The notes beneath the pieces were generated by a model. It made no database searches. It was not told the origin of the DNA and was given only the letters and a program-made list of their open reading frames with translations. Source: Candidatus Freyarchaeota archaeon (lineage in GTDB: Archaea > Asgardarchaeota > Jordiarchaeia > Jordiarchaeales > Jordiarchaeaceae). Taken from it: a DNA stretch of 64,000 bases. Below, one piece after another: positions 33,794-43,408 of this stretch; within the stretch, counting starts at the first letter, position 1, and every line of letters begins with the position of its first letter. The DNA lies in NCBI GenBank assembly GCA_030587365.1, contig JAUQZE010000034.1, positions 1 to 64,000 on the forward strand. The letters are read 5' to 3'. A program made the position numbers and the translations under genes.

Positions 33794-34768
33794 TTAGTTT
33801 TTATTTTTGAGACCGTACTTTTCGTATATCAATCTAAATAGCTCTTCCGGTCCTTCGATTGCTTGAAGTTCTTCTTTGATTATGACTGGAACTTCGGTTG
33901 AAATTTTTTTAATTTTGTCCTTATCAATAACAAACATGGCGAATTTTTTGGCTACCTGAGAAACTTTCTCCACCGATGTTATTCTTTGCTCAATTCCCTT
34001 CTCTTGGGCATAACCTAGTCCGGTGATTACAACCTTTTGTTGATCTTTTTGATCCGCGGTTAGAGCGTCGAATGGGGCTTTTCTTGCAAAAACCACTTTT
34101 AGTCCTAGCTCACAAAGAGTTTGACGAATTTCCTCCTGCAATTCGTCTTCTGCTTCCTGCTCTGGAATCTCTTCTTCTTCTACCACCCATGAAATAATAT
34201 TTATTGGCACTGCTATTGGAATGTCTAGAACATCTTCAAGCTTTATTGCGGTTTCCAATGTGGAGTCCATGCTTCCTCTCTCGTACTCATAAATGGTTTT
34301 TCGTGAAACCCCTACGCTGCTTGCTAAATCTCCGAAAGACATTTCTTTCTTCTCTCTCTCCTTTCTCAAAGTATCTCCGTCTATTTTAACATACAATCCT
34401 CCTCTTCTGGCGAATACCAGAGGAAGATTATTTTCATGAATAAACTGTTCAAAGGTTTCAGAATTAACCGCCGGCAGGCCTTGCCTCTCATACACCAATC
34501 CGCCTTGTACAATTTCCTTTCTTGTTCTGTTGCCAATAATTATGGGAGAGGCGAGAAGCATTCTAGAGAGAATTTTTAGTTCTTTACTGGTTTCCTCACT
34601 GAGTGCATCAACGTTTTCATGCACTTTTAAAAGGAGTAGGGTTAACCCCTTCCGCGCCACTATGTCAAAGCAGCTGGAACGAAAATCAGTATTTTCCGCT
34701 ACGCTATAGTCCGCTCTCAATAAAATATCTGTGATTCTACCAACAGCGTCGCGGCGATCTGGAGCCAA
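33794..34768 (-). CDS. HTH-type transcriptional regulator, MJ1164-like archaeal family
   Basis: A 324-residue archaeal protein with three parts. The N-terminal domain (1-125) resembles a Holliday-resolvase/endonuclease-like fold in pattern (DIVARKGLTLLLLKVHENVD). A Cro/CI-type helix-turn-helix follows at about 133-185 (LRKEREKKEMSFGDLASSVGVSRKTIYEYERG). The C-terminal domain is of unknown function. The family is widespread in archaea and annotated only as putative regulator; its target is unknown. TTG start with GAGG upstream. Confidence 0.88.
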   Translation of the reverse strand: MAPDRRDAVGRITDILLRADYSVAENTDFRSSCFDIVARKGLTLLLLKVHENVDALSEETSKELKILSRMLLASPIIIGNRTRKEIVQGGLVYERQGLPAVNSETFEQFIHENNLPLVFARRGGLYVKIDGDTLRKEREKKEMSFGDLASSVGVSRKTIYEYERGSMDSTLETAIKLEDVLDIPIAVPINIISWVVEEEEIPEQEAEDELQEEIRQTLCELGLKVVFARKAPFDALTADQKDQQKVVITGLGYAQEKGIEQRITSVEKVSQVAKKFAMFVIDKDKIKKISTEVPVIIKEELQAIEGPEELFRLIYEKYGLKNKN

Positions 34769-34968
34769 ATATGATACCTCATTTAAAAGAATTTTATAAT
34801 TATTCTAATTAAGATGTACCCTAATTGTTTTTAAAGTCTTTTTATTAGCTTTAACAAAAAAGAAAACATATATAAAAAAGTTACTAAAAATGAAAAAACT
34901 ATAGAAAGCAGGTAAATGAAAAACTCAGCTTGAATCAGTAGAATCTAAATCAAAAAATATTAGGTAAC

Positions 34969-35460
34969 TCAGTCCAATTTATCCCCAAAATCCAAGTTCT
35001 TAAAATTGAGTTTAGTGGTCGCAAATCCTATAGTAGTCAAGGATCTGATTTTTCTCCTCACTTCTAAAACCTGATGACGATAGATGTATGGATGAAAATT
35101 ATTTTCATCTTCCGAAAAGGGGTCATCGGTTAATCCCAACAATTTCATTACAACCCCTTTTTCTATTTTTCCCCCACTAATGCTGAAAACGCCCTCACCC
35201 ATATCGATTCTTCTGATAAAAACTATCGGAAGTTGAAGCTTTCCATGATATTCTTTAGGCACCATATCGGCCAGAAATTGCAATTCTTCTTTTTTAAAAA
35301 TAATTCGGTCTCCATCCATAGTTAAGACATAGGGATCCTTAGATTCTAAAAGGGATTCCAGAGTTCCATAATTCCGCGGTAAATGATCATTTAGCTTCTC
35401 TATTTCTCTCATCCATATCTTTGAAAGATTATCACTTCGCATAAAGACCGCAACCCACAA
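34969..35460 (-). CDS. UPF0216 (DUF61) family protein
   Basis: A 163-residue archaeal protein of unknown function. The family order is visible: EIEKLNDHLPRNYGTLESLL, YVLTMDGDRIIFKKEELQFLAD, LPIVFIRRIDMGEGVFSISGGK, and a VMKLLG segment. The start could be the ATG at 35442 (sixth codon onward) instead. A 200-base AT-rich spacer separates it from the upstream regulator gene on the same strand; nothing else is evident in that spacer. Confidence 0.8.
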   Translation of the reverse strand: MWVAVFMRSDNLSKIWMREIEKLNDHLPRNYGTLESLLESKDPYVLTMDGDRIIFKKEELQFLADMVPKEYHGKLQLPIVFIRRIDMGEGVFSISGGKIEKGVVMKLLGLTDDPFSEDENNFHPYIYRHQVLEVRRKIRSLTTIGFATTKLNFKNLDFGDKLD

Positions 35461-35525
35461 GTCTAAACCTATCTCAAAATCCGAGCAGAAGTGCGTATGT
35501 CCTATTTATTTACGATTGAAGAAGT

Positions 35526-36221
35526 CTATTTGAACTTTGCTAAAACCATAGCGTGAGCCTTGTCAAAGGGTTCCAGGTTGACAACCTGTATTATCTCAAA
35601 TCCTCTCTTAGTAAGAACTTGGGTTTCCTCTTTAAAAACCTCGCTAGGTTCCTTCGTTACGTCTATGCTCTGTGCCTTTATCGCTAACATAGTATAACCG
35701 CCACTCTTCAGGAACATTTCGGAGTTATCCGCAAGAAGTTTGGCTTGCTCAGGCTGAGCGACATCGCTGTAAACGGTGTCAACCTGCTCAACAAGCATCC
35801 TGTACTTCTCTGGAAATCTTGCGTCTGCAAGTATGGGAATCATATTCTTCTTTGTTTCACATACTCTAACCAGTTCCCTCATTACGCGGGGTGAAAACTC
35901 TACACAGAAGACAATCCCATCTTTTCCAACAATATCCGCTACGTGGCTGGCGGTTGTACCAGAAGCTGAACCTAGATACAGTATCTTGCCACCCTCTTCT
36001 ATGGGCATTCCTTCAATCCTCTTGAGTATCGAAGCCGCCAATTTGCTTCTATAAGGTTCCCACAAACGATACTCCTTTCCCTCGTAGTTGATTAGTTTCT
36101 CGCCGTAAACTTGGAATCCCGGTGAAATATTTCGTGTGGCAAGTCGCTTGACACCATCATCACCTACAGCTAGAAATACACCTTTGAATTTATCGTGAGG
36201 TTCTACAATCAATTCTTTCAC
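35526..36221 (-). CDS. flpA: fibrillarin-like rRNA/tRNA 2'-O-methyltransferase
   Basis: The SAM-dependent catalytic subunit of the box C/D RNP, guided by sRNAs to methylate rRNA and tRNA. The 231-residue protein has the SAM motif ILYLGSASGTTASHVADIVG, VYSDVAQPEQ as the catalytic block, and AIKAQSIDVTKEP. GTG start. It follows nop5 by 8 bases and forms a two-gene operon with it, the standard archaeal arrangement. Confidence 0.96.
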   Translation of the reverse strand: MKELIVEPHDKFKGVFLAVGDDGVKRLATRNISPGFQVYGEKLINYEGKEYRLWEPYRSKLAASILKRIEGMPIEEGGKILYLGSASGTTASHVADIVGKDGIVFCVEFSPRVMRELVRVCETKKNMIPILADARFPEKYRMLVEQVDTVYSDVAQPEQAKLLADNSEMFLKSGGYTMLAIKAQSIDVTKEPSEVFKEETQVLTKRGFEIIQVVNLEPFDKAHAMVLAKFK

Positions 36222-36229
36222 CCTGCTAC

Positions 36230-37471
36230 TTACTTTCTTTTTTTGCCTTTTATCTTACTACCACCGACTCTACCCTTTCTCCTTCCTCTGGGTATGAATT
36301 GGCTGGGTTTACGGGGCGGAGGATTAGGATACTTCGCCTTTATTTGTGCGATTCTACGGTTAATATCCTCTTTTAATTCCTCAGCGACGTATTCCCCTGA
36401 AAAGACATCGATCCGCGCAGCAATCGCAAGCTTGCCCGCGTAAGCTCGCGCAATTTTGCCTCTTTGCCACCAAGGAGCCGTATTAATTTCGGTGTGCCGG
36501 AATATTACCCCATGTTTTGGTGGAGGGGCGCCAGTCTTTTTACTGCGGAAAAGTGCTTTTTCCGCTCCTAGAATTTGTGTTATGCTCGACGGAAGCCGAG
36601 CCAACTCGTTAATTCCGCCAGCTAAACTTATTAAACGAGCGCCCAAAAGAGGACCGATTATACCGTTAACGTTGGGTGCAACTTCTTTCATCATTTCAGA
36701 TATGTATCTTTCAATCTCTCTTCTTAAATCAAACAATCTAAACGTTTCTCCTGCGAATTCTCTCAGGATTCCCATGTCATACTCTGAAATTTCTGCACCC
36801 ATTGATTTTCCCGCTTCCCGTACAAATTTCTCAGCCATCTCATTTGAAATTCTTGATAAATTCTCCAATTTTTCAGTCGTAAAATTTGACCTCAGACCTA
36901 ACTCACTCACGATTTGCACAAAAGCGGGATGGCTTGATACAATTTTATCGAATTCGGGAAAATGCAAACTATACCATTCCCGAACGCGTGTTGAGAATAA
37001 GTTAAGACTGTTATCAATATCGTCCAGAGAGAATACTGCCTGCACTATCATCTTATCACGCTTTTCCCCCGCTTCCTTAATCTTAATTCGGGTTAGCTGA
37101 GTATTAACATTCCAGATAAACTCATTAAACTCGGATACGGACATTTCACTTCCCGTTCTGTTAACATAGTCCAGCAGATTTTTTCTAAACATCTTCGCGA
37201 TGCTTGAGGGCTCCTCAGATTCAATTTTCATGCCAAGTTTGTCTCTTAGATTTCTTGCTAGTAGTTCATCCTCTAAAATGTAGGTTGCGTCTTGACCCTT
37301 GAACGTTTCAACGAGACTTTCTAACTCTTCTATAACTGAGCCCTCCTGCAACTGGATGATTTTTTTTGCTGCTTCTGAAGCATTTTTAGCAAAGAGAGAG
37401 AAGGTTAGTAGGTTTCCATCCTTATCCAGAGCAAATATACCAAACACACTTTCCGCAATGTAGACCTTCAT
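36230..37471 (-). CDS. nop5: Nop5/Nop56-58 box C/D RNP scaffold protein
   Basis: Bridges fibrillarin and L7Ae on box C/D sRNAs. The 413-residue protein has an N-terminal fibrillarin-binding domain, a coiled coil, and the Nop domain containing NVNGIIGPLLGARLISLAGGINELARLPSSITQILGAEKALF-type sequence with the GAPPPKHGVIF loop. A Lys/Arg-rich tail ends the protein. ATG with GGAAGGG upstream. Confidence 0.96.
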   Translation of the reverse strand: MKVYIAESVFGIFALDKDGNLLTFSLFAKNASEAAKKIIQLQEGSVIEELESLVETFKGQDATYILEDELLARNLRDKLGMKIESEEPSSIAKMFRKNLLDYVNRTGSEMSVSEFNEFIWNVNTQLTRIKIKEAGEKRDKMIVQAVFSLDDIDNSLNLFSTRVREWYSLHFPEFDKIVSSHPAFVQIVSELGLRSNFTTEKLENLSRISNEMAEKFVREAGKSMGAEISEYDMGILREFAGETFRLFDLRREIERYISEMMKEVAPNVNGIIGPLLGARLISLAGGINELARLPSSITQILGAEKALFRSKKTGAPPPKHGVIFRHTEINTAPWWQRGKIARAYAGKLAIAARIDVFSGEYVAEELKEDINRRIAQIKAKYPNPPPRKPSQFIPRGRRKGRVGGSKIKGKKRK

Positions 37472-37611
37472 TGTTATTCCCTTCCACGCCTATTGAAAGC
37501 CTTTTAACCTAAGACAACCATTTTTTCTTGAGTAAAGGAAATTCAAGTATCAAAAGAAATTAAGATTGCTTCCTTAAGAACGTTGTTGAATTTATGAAGG
37601 GAGGCATAACA

Positions 37612-38526
37612 TTGACTGATATTTCCGTAAACTTATCAAAGCTGAAACTACGTAATCCAACCATACTCGCGTCAGGAATAATGGGAATTTCTGGAAAGCT
37701 TCTCTTAAGAGTTGCAAATGAGGGAGCGGGAGCAGTAGTTACGAAGTCAATTGGTCCAGAACCTAGAAGTGGTTATGAGAATCCCTGCTTAGCAGAGGTG
37801 TTTAAAAACACGTACTTAAACGCTATGGGACTACCCAACCCGGGTGTGAAGCACTTTGCGAAGGAATTAAAATTAGCTAAAGGGGGAAGTGTACCAGTTA
37901 TTGCGAGTGTGTTCGGAGACACCCCCTCAGAGTTTGCGTATGTTGCATCTGAAATGGAGAAGGCGGGAGCGGACGCTGTTGAACTCAATGTTTCTTGTCC
38001 ACATGCCGAGGTTGCTACCATCGGTCAAAGTTGTGAACTTGTAAGTGAAACAGTTAAAGAGGTTAAGAAGGCGGTAAGGATTCCAGTTTTTGTAAAGTTA
38101 AATCCTAATGTCACTGATATCGTGGAAATAGCCGAAGGAGCCGAGAAGGCGGGAGCTAATGGAATTACAGCAATAAACACTATACGGGCAATGGCAATAG
38201 ATATCAACACATGTAAACCATTGCTGTCAAATCGGATAGGTGGATTATCAGGTGAGGCGTTAAGACCCATCGCGGTGCGCTGCGTTTACGAGATTTACCA
38301 GAATGTGAAGATACCGATCGTTGCGGCTGGGGGCATTTTTCACTGGAGCCATGCTATAGAACACATCTTAGCGGGTGCGACGGCGGTTCAAATAGGAACC
38401 GGGGTGGTTAGTGGACTTCAAATTTTTCAAGAAATATCCACTGGAATAAAGAAATACCTAGAAGAAAAAGGGTACCAAAATGTACAAGAGATAGTGGGTA
38501 TTGCTCATAAGGAGGGTAGAAATTGA
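37612..38526 (+). CDS. pyrD: dihydroorotate dehydrogenase B, catalytic subunit
   Basis: The FMN enzyme that oxidises dihydroorotate to orotate. NPTILASGIMGISG, NAMGLPNPG, ELNVSCPH, FVKLNPNV and VAAGGIFHWSHAIEHI are in the expected order, and the catalytic Cys is in the ELNVSCPHAE loop, as in class 1B enzymes. The frame opens at ATG 37594, but AAGGGAGG lies inside those codons, 7 bases before a TTG at 37612 that gives the normal MTDISVNLSKLKLRNP start. The pyrK stop/start overlap follows. Confidence 0.94.
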   Translation: MTDISVNLSKLKLRNPTILASGIMGISGKLLLRVANEGAGAVVTKSIGPEPRSGYENPCLAEVFKNTYLNAMGLPNPGVKHFAKELKLAKGGSVPVIASVFGDTPSEFAYVASEMEKAGADAVELNVSCPHAEVATIGQSCELVSETVKEVKKAVRIPVFVKLNPNVTDIVEIAEGAEKAGANGITAINTIRAMAIDINTCKPLLSNRIGGLSGEALRPIAVRCVYEIYQNVKIPIVAAGGIFHWSHAIEHILAGATAVQIGTGVVSGLQIFQEISTGIKKYLEEKGYQNVQEIVGIAHKEGRN

Positions 38527-39317
38527 TTAACAAGGCTCGTATTGTGAGAATTATAGATGCGAAATGGGAAAAACCAACTATTAGGAGTCTATTTTTTCTT
38601 GACGACGAATCCTCGAAAGCTAAGCCAGGGCAATTTTTAATGATTTGGATTCCAGGAATAGACGAAGTCCCCATGAGTGTATCTAGCACAAACCCCCCCG
38701 GAATAACCATTAAACGTGTGGGCGAAGCGACGGAGGCTCTCAGCCATCTAAATAAGGGTGATGAGATAGGAATCAAAGGCCCCTTTGGAAACGGTTTTAC
38801 GATCACCGGTAAAAAAGCACTAGTAATTGGGGGGGGAGTCGGAATTGCTTCTCTTCTGCCTTTAATTAGGCTGCTAGCTGAGGAGGGAAAAGAGGCGACT
38901 GTTATTATAGGCGCCAAAACCAAAGAAGAGTTGCTGTTCGAAACAGAAATAATGGAACAAGTGGGTAGAGACCATCTTATCACATGTACAGATGACGGCA
39001 GCGCTGGTCTTAGAAAGATGGCTAGTGACCAGGCTGCTGAAATGATTGAAAAAAACGACTACGACCAGGTTTACACATGTGGACCGGAAAAAATGATGTA
39101 TAAAATATTTGAGGTGGCGGAGAATAGTAATATTCCTCTACAGGCGGCTCTTGAAAGATATATGAAGTGTGGATTCGGTCTATGCGGAAGTTGCTGCATA
39201 GGCTCTTTTCTAGTGTGTAAAGATGGCCCAGTACTTACCAGTCAGAACTTAAAAGAGGTACTAGAAGAATTCGGAAAATTGCGTAGAACTCCCTCGGGGG
39301 AGTTAGAAAAAATTTGA
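38523..39317 (+). CDS. pyrK: dihydroorotate dehydrogenase B, electron transfer subunit
   Basis: A FAD and [2Fe-2S] protein that passes electrons from PyrD to NAD+. It shows the FAD/NAD-binding order PMSVSS, GIKGPFGNGF and LVIGGGVGIASLLPL, and a C-terminal [2Fe-2S] motif MKCGFGLCGSCCIG with a later Cys. The 264-residue length is normal. TTG at 38523 overlaps the pyrD stop (TTGA) and has GGAGGG upstream. Confidence 0.94.
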   Translation: MINKARIVRIIDAKWEKPTIRSLFFLDDESSKAKPGQFLMIWIPGIDEVPMSVSSTNPPGITIKRVGEATEALSHLNKGDEIGIKGPFGNGFTITGKKALVIGGGVGIASLLPLIRLLAEEGKEATVIIGAKTKEELLFETEIMEQVGRDHLITCTDDGSAGLRKMASDQAAEMIEKNDYDQVYTCGPEKMMYKIFEVAENSNIPLQAALERYMKCGFGLCGSCCIGSFLVCKDGPVLTSQNLKEVLEEFGKLRRTPSGELEKI

Positions 39318-39447
39318 TTCAAAAACCCTAGATATTACTGAAAAATAAAAATAGCAACAAACATAGTAATATTTAAGGTACATAATGCGGGTATTAAATA
39401 GCTCTCATTAGGGGCGCCTTATTTAAAGTTAAAGTGGGGTAAAAGTA

Positions 39448-40407
39448 ATGATTGAGTTCGGCAATCTGGAACAAGCTCTCTTCAAGATTCAGAGATTGCT
39501 GAAATGGTTTGAAACAGAGGCTAATATTGATAAAGCTCTCAGCAGTGACGGGGGTCCGATTGAGCAGAGAAAGCGTGCAGTGGATTATATTAAGCAAATG
39601 ACTCAATTAATTTCATTTATAAAAGATGACTCAACTGATAGATATCCTGAAAAGGTTTTGGAAATAGAAGAGAACTATAACTCCTCCGTTGAATCTCTAG
39701 ACGCGTTTAGTAAAATAATTAGTGATAACGAATTAAACGCAGCCAGAGCATTTCACCTAAGCCAGGACGCCTTAACTCGAATGTTGAGTAACATATCCGA
39801 GTTTATTCGGCTTGTTAAATCCGTTGATGAAAATCCTTTGATTTTAAAGGTCTTAGAATTAAGGCAGAGGGTGGAGGATTTAGAAGCTGAAAGATATCAA
39901 CTACTAGTTGAACTTCGCAGATTAAAAGGGGGAGAAGAGCCAATTTTAGAAGCACCCTCATTTCAAACATCTCATATCACACCCTCAGATAGCCATCAAC
40001 AAGAAGTAGAAAAACTCAGGACAGAAAAAGGGATGCTAGAGCAACAATTAAACGAGCTTAGAGAGGGAGAAAAATCCAAAGCATATCAAAGCCTATTAAA
40101 GGAAAACAATGAACTCCGAGAAAGAACCGCCCGATTAACCGAAGCCCTCAAAATCACCAGAGCAAGGAATGAAAACCGATTTAAACAGCTACTACAGGAA
40201 CGCGACGAATGGCGAACCAAAGCTCTAGAGAAAACAGTACACAGCATAGAGGAAACAATTTACGACCTACGAAACCAAGTTGAAAACCTAAAAAAAGAAA
40301 ACCAACAACTAAAGCAAAAACTGAATCTACTTCCTCAAAGAGAGGGGGAAGATGCGGAAAAAGACAAGTATGATGCCTACCACGGCGTAGAACCTCAAAG
40401 ATTTTAA
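39448..40407 (+). CDS. coiled-coil protein of unknown function
   Basis: A 319-residue protein. Residues 1-130 are helical and partly acidic. From about 130 to 315 heptad-like Leu/Ile spacing with many Glu, Lys, Gln and Asn predicts long coiled coil, broken by a Pro/Ser-rich linker near 170-185 (EAPSFQTSHITPSDSH). There is no signal peptide, membrane segment or nucleotide-binding motif. ATG follows a GTGGGG site. It does not share an operon feature with pyrK (130-base gap). I do not recognise the family. Confidence 0.65.
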   Translation: MIEFGNLEQALFKIQRLLKWFETEANIDKALSSDGGPIEQRKRAVDYIKQMTQLISFIKDDSTDRYPEKVLEIEENYNSSVESLDAFSKIISDNELNAARAFHLSQDALTRMLSNISEFIRLVKSVDENPLILKVLELRQRVEDLEAERYQLLVELRRLKGGEEPILEAPSFQTSHITPSDSHQQEVEKLRTEKGMLEQQLNELREGEKSKAYQSLLKENNELRERTARLTEALKITRARNENRFKQLLQERDEWRTKALEKTVHSIEETIYDLRNQVENLKKENQQLKQKLNLLPQREGEDAEKDKYDAYHGVEPQRF

Positions 40408-40577
40408 AAAAATGCGTATAAGAATTGTTAAACGATTTTCTTTTTATAAAAGCGAAAAAATAATAGAATAAGTAAAAATAAAAAGTACCCGAATTGATGA
40501 TAGAAATTATTTTAAGTAATAAAAAACAAAGAATTTTTTTAACTTCAATACACCCGCAAGAAAAATGGAGGAAAAAC

Positions 40578-41627
40578 ATGGCATGGTCATCTTTTTGGGA
40601 TATCATCTATGACATCATAGTTCTAGTCATCGTTTTCGGCTACGTATTCGCAGTGATAGGAATAGGCGAGGTTCTCAGAAAGCGGAGAGGACTCGACCCC
40701 AGCTTTACGCGGAAAATGATCCACTTCTTTGCAGGAGACGCAATCCTTTTCTGTCCCTTCTTTAAAAATCCACAAATAATACCGATAGTACCACTGGTAA
40801 TGGGAATAGTAATCTTCCTCTCATCCCCCAAATCACCAATCGCAAGCATGAGATCAATGTTCGAAGTTATGGCTAGAACAGACGACTATAAGGCAGGACA
40901 CATTTATGGACCACTATACTACATTATTTCAATCGGCGTCCTTGTATCCCTATTCGCTTATCCGGCAGGAACCGCTTATTGGCCATTATTCACTCTGGCA
41001 GGGATAGGTCTGTTCGCAATGTACTATGGCGACGGACTTGCTACTATTATAGGGATGAGGTGGGGAAAACACACGTACACTGTCGGAAAATGCACGCGGA
41101 GCGTTGAAGGCTCATTAACGGTATTCCTAATGACTGTTCTCTCAACCTTTATAGTTCTATACTATTTCAGCTACTTTGGATTCTGGCCCAGCCTCCCCTT
41201 AAAACAATTCTCAATGATCGGGATAATAAACATTTTCAGCCCAATTTTAGCCGTTTATCTAGCCCTAAACTTACTTACATCATTGCCCCTAATGGTTCCA
41301 GCGATCAATCTGATTCCCAGCTTTCCATCAAGTCAATTCGTAATAATCTGGTTACTAAGCAGTTCCAGTCCCATTTTTGCCGCTTATTTTGCCCTATGGA
41401 TATTCTTATTGAGACCCCCAGTAATTCCAATGATCAATTTAATACTGGTTATAGGGATAATTGCAGGAATAGTGGCAGCGGTAATCGAGGGATGCTCTCA
41501 AAGAGAGTTAGACAACATTTTTGTACCAATGATTACTACAGCGGTAATTTTTGTTCTAGTCCTACTATTATTCCCCAGCTACTTTACCGTATTATCCTTC
41601 AATCTCGCAAACTTACTCCCCATCTAG
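40578..41627 (+). CDS. membrane CTP-dependent polyprenol (phytol/dolichol-type) kinase, with tandem duplication
   Basis: An integral membrane protein with about nine hydrophobic segments. FTRKMIHFFAGDAI near residue 40 and the YYGDGLATIIGMRWGKHTY block with KCTRSVEGSLTVFL match the phytol kinase/SEC59/CDP-diglyceride synthetase-like superfamily; these enzymes phosphorylate isoprenoid alcohols. ATG at 40578 has GGAGG seven bases upstream and is far better supported than the frame opening at 40494. A 43-residue unit is tandemly repeated (41238-41366 and 41367-41495), adding hydrophobic segments before the last conserved GIVAAVIEG block. Confidence 0.8.
   Translation: MAWSSFWDIIYDIIVLVIVFGYVFAVIGIGEVLRKRRGLDPSFTRKMIHFFAGDAILFCPFFKNPQIIPIVPLVMGIVIFLSSPKSPIASMRSMFEVMARTDDYKAGHIYGPLYYIISIGVLVSLFAYPAGTAYWPLFTLAGIGLFAMYYGDGLATIIGMRWGKHTYTVGKCTRSVEGSLTVFLMTVLSTFIVLYYFSYFGFWPSLPLKQFSMIGIINIFSPILAVYLALNLLTSLPLMVPAINLIPSFPSSQFVIIWLLSSSSPIFAAYFALWIFLLRPPVIPMINLILVIGIIAGIVAAVIEGCSQRELDNIFVPMITTAVIFVLVLLLFPSYFTVLSFNLANLLPI
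41238..41495 (+). repeat. 129-bp tandem duplication within the polyprenol-kinase-like gene
   Basis: Two in-frame copies of 129 bases (43 codons): one begins SPILAVYLAL and the other SPIFAAYFAL. The DNA is still clearly alignable over at least the first 80 bases, with matching ends at ATCAATCTGAT/ATCAATTTAAT. Confidence 0.7.
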
Positions 41628-41693
41628 CGATAAACTAGAGTGTTTAGAATAGAAATCAGCAGAACATACAAACCAAGTTAAAGATTCGTGAAA

Positions 41694-41715
41694 GGTGGCA
41701 AAAGCTTTTGCTACC
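41694..41715. terminator. palindromic terminator between convergent genes
   Basis: GGTGGCAAAAG directly abuts CTTTTGCTACC: an 11-bp stem with one G-T pair. A T-rich run follows on the plus side. It lies between the ends of the kinase-like gene (plus) and the Fe-S gene (minus), so it could serve both. Confidence 0.5.
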
Positions 41716-41773
41716 ACTTCTATTTTTCTTACCACATTGATTAGAAGAGGCTACAAAAAAGTAGGTTATTTGA

Positions 41774-43393
41774 TTAGTATGAATCCTCGTCTTCTAGAAT
41801 ACCTGCGTCTTTTGCAAATTTTGCGTATCCCATCTTTATGAGTACTCTGGTGCTTCGGTTGAGTAGAAAGTCAATCCAGGCAGCTTCGGTGGGTTCGTTG
41901 TAGAATTTGCCGAATCTTTTTGCGTATTGTTTCTCATCGCTGCTGGAAATTAGATGGTTAACTGCGTTTTGTGAGAACGCTATTTCAACGTCGGCTGAGT
42001 TTGCTTTGCCCTTACCAACATTAATCCCATCCTCTGTTCGCAGGACATGGAAAACTTCAAGGGGAGGTTTTTCGTTCTCGAAATTCTCTAGGGAGTCAAA
42101 GAGGGAGAAGTCTATTATTGAATCTGGTATGAGGTCTCCGAATATTTTTGGGTGGTTGTCGAGATATTTTGCAAACTTCTGAGCTAGAGTTGATTCTTCC
42201 TGTAAGCCTTCTATCGCGGATTCTTCTGTGCAGTTTTTTAGGAGGAACTCGGTAATATCCATGACTTCCAATCTGGAACCATTATCTCCGTCACTAAGGT
42301 TTGTTTTGCAGAATGGGCATGCGCTTATGAGATATTCTGCTTGGGTTTCAGCTGCCTCTGTTAGTCTTTCCTTCGATATTTGGGATGCTATGCTCGGAAA
42401 TGCCTTTTTTACCCCGCTTCCTGCGCCGCAGCAGTGGGCATATTTTCGGTTGGTTTTCATTTCTAGGAGTTCGACGTTGGCTGTTGCTTTCAGAAGGCTT
42501 CGGGGGTCCTCAAATATATTCATGTGTCTGCCGAGGTGGCAGGGGTCATGGTAAGTGACCTTGATTTTTTTAGGGCTGGCGAATGATATTTTGTTCTGGT
42601 CTCTAAGCTTCTTTAGAAGCTCGACCACGTGCATTAGTTTTACTTTATTTCCTTTCCACAAAGTAGCATAATCCTGCGCGAATGTTCTATAACAACCCGC
42701 ACAAGAGAAAACCACAGTCTTTGCGCCGATTTCATTAATTTTATCGATGTTATGCTTGGCAAATTCCTTAGCGGTTTTTACGAAGCCGGTTCTGAACAGT
42801 GTTGAGCCGCAACATCGCTCATCATCTAAAACTGTAAAGTCTACGCCGGCTTTGTGGAGCAGCTCTATTGTTGATTTGGCTATCTCTTTTCTGCGGTAAC
42901 TTGAGGTGCATCCAACGAAATAGACTACAACAGCCTTTTCGGGTATCGGAGCAGAGTCTAGGAATTCAAGCCTTTTCTGATGGTCTTCTCCATAAGGATT
43001 AAATTTTTCGATAATATTTTTCTCTATACTTGCATGTGCGTCTAGGAAATAACCCGCGTCAACAAGCTCTTTTCTAAGACACTCCATCATGGCGGGTACA
43101 TCGATGCCTCCCTCGATGGCTAAACAGGTTTCTTTACAGTTGGCACAGGTGAGACAGAGATTAGCCCACTGAACAATGCTCGGATCTATCTCGAGTTCTC
43201 CTTCAAGTAGCTTTTTAAGAATAATAATTCTGCCCCTGGCGCTGTATGTTTCGAAACCTAGACAGTTTCTAATCGGGCAGGGCATTGAAATGTGTTTCTT
43301 GGCGGTACTGATCTTAACGGAATAAGCACAGTCACCACAACGTCCACACTTCTCCATCTGAGGCAAATAATCAGCTAAACCATTGAATTCCAT
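41774..43393 (-). CDS. fused ferredoxin/CCG-domain Fe-S oxidoreductase with C-terminal extension
   Basis: A GlcF/HdrCB-type protein of 539 residues. The N-terminal part has CGRCGDCAYSV, CPIRNC and CLTCANCKETC clusters. Two CCG domains follow: CCGSTLFRTGFV (about residue 190) and CCGAGSGVKKAFP (about 320). After about residue 400 an extra domain of 140 residues has no cysteine motif and reads somewhat like an SCP2-type lipid-binding fold. ATG at 43393 has GAGGTG seven bases upstream. It follows the FAD-oxidase gene directly and is its partner. In the paralogous set at 10.8-13.4 kb these halves are separate genes. Confidence 0.88.
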   Translation of the reverse strand: MEFNGLADYLPQMEKCGRCGDCAYSVKISTAKKHISMPCPIRNCLGFETYSARGRIIILKKLLEGELEIDPSIVQWANLCLTCANCKETCLAIEGGIDVPAMMECLRKELVDAGYFLDAHASIEKNIIEKFNPYGEDHQKRLEFLDSAPIPEKAVVVYFVGCTSSYRRKEIAKSTIELLHKAGVDFTVLDDERCCGSTLFRTGFVKTAKEFAKHNIDKINEIGAKTVVFSCAGCYRTFAQDYATLWKGNKVKLMHVVELLKKLRDQNKISFASPKKIKVTYHDPCHLGRHMNIFEDPRSLLKATANVELLEMKTNRKYAHCCGAGSGVKKAFPSIASQISKERLTEAAETQAEYLISACPFCKTNLSDGDNGSRLEVMDITEFLLKNCTEESAIEGLQEESTLAQKFAKYLDNHPKIFGDLIPDSIIDFSLFDSLENFENEKPPLEVFHVLRTEDGINVGKGKANSADVEIAFSQNAVNHLISSSDEKQYAKRFGKFYNEPTEAAWIDFLLNRSTRVLIKMGYAKFAKDAGILEDEDSY

Positions 43394-43408
43394 ACACAAA
43401 CACCTCAA

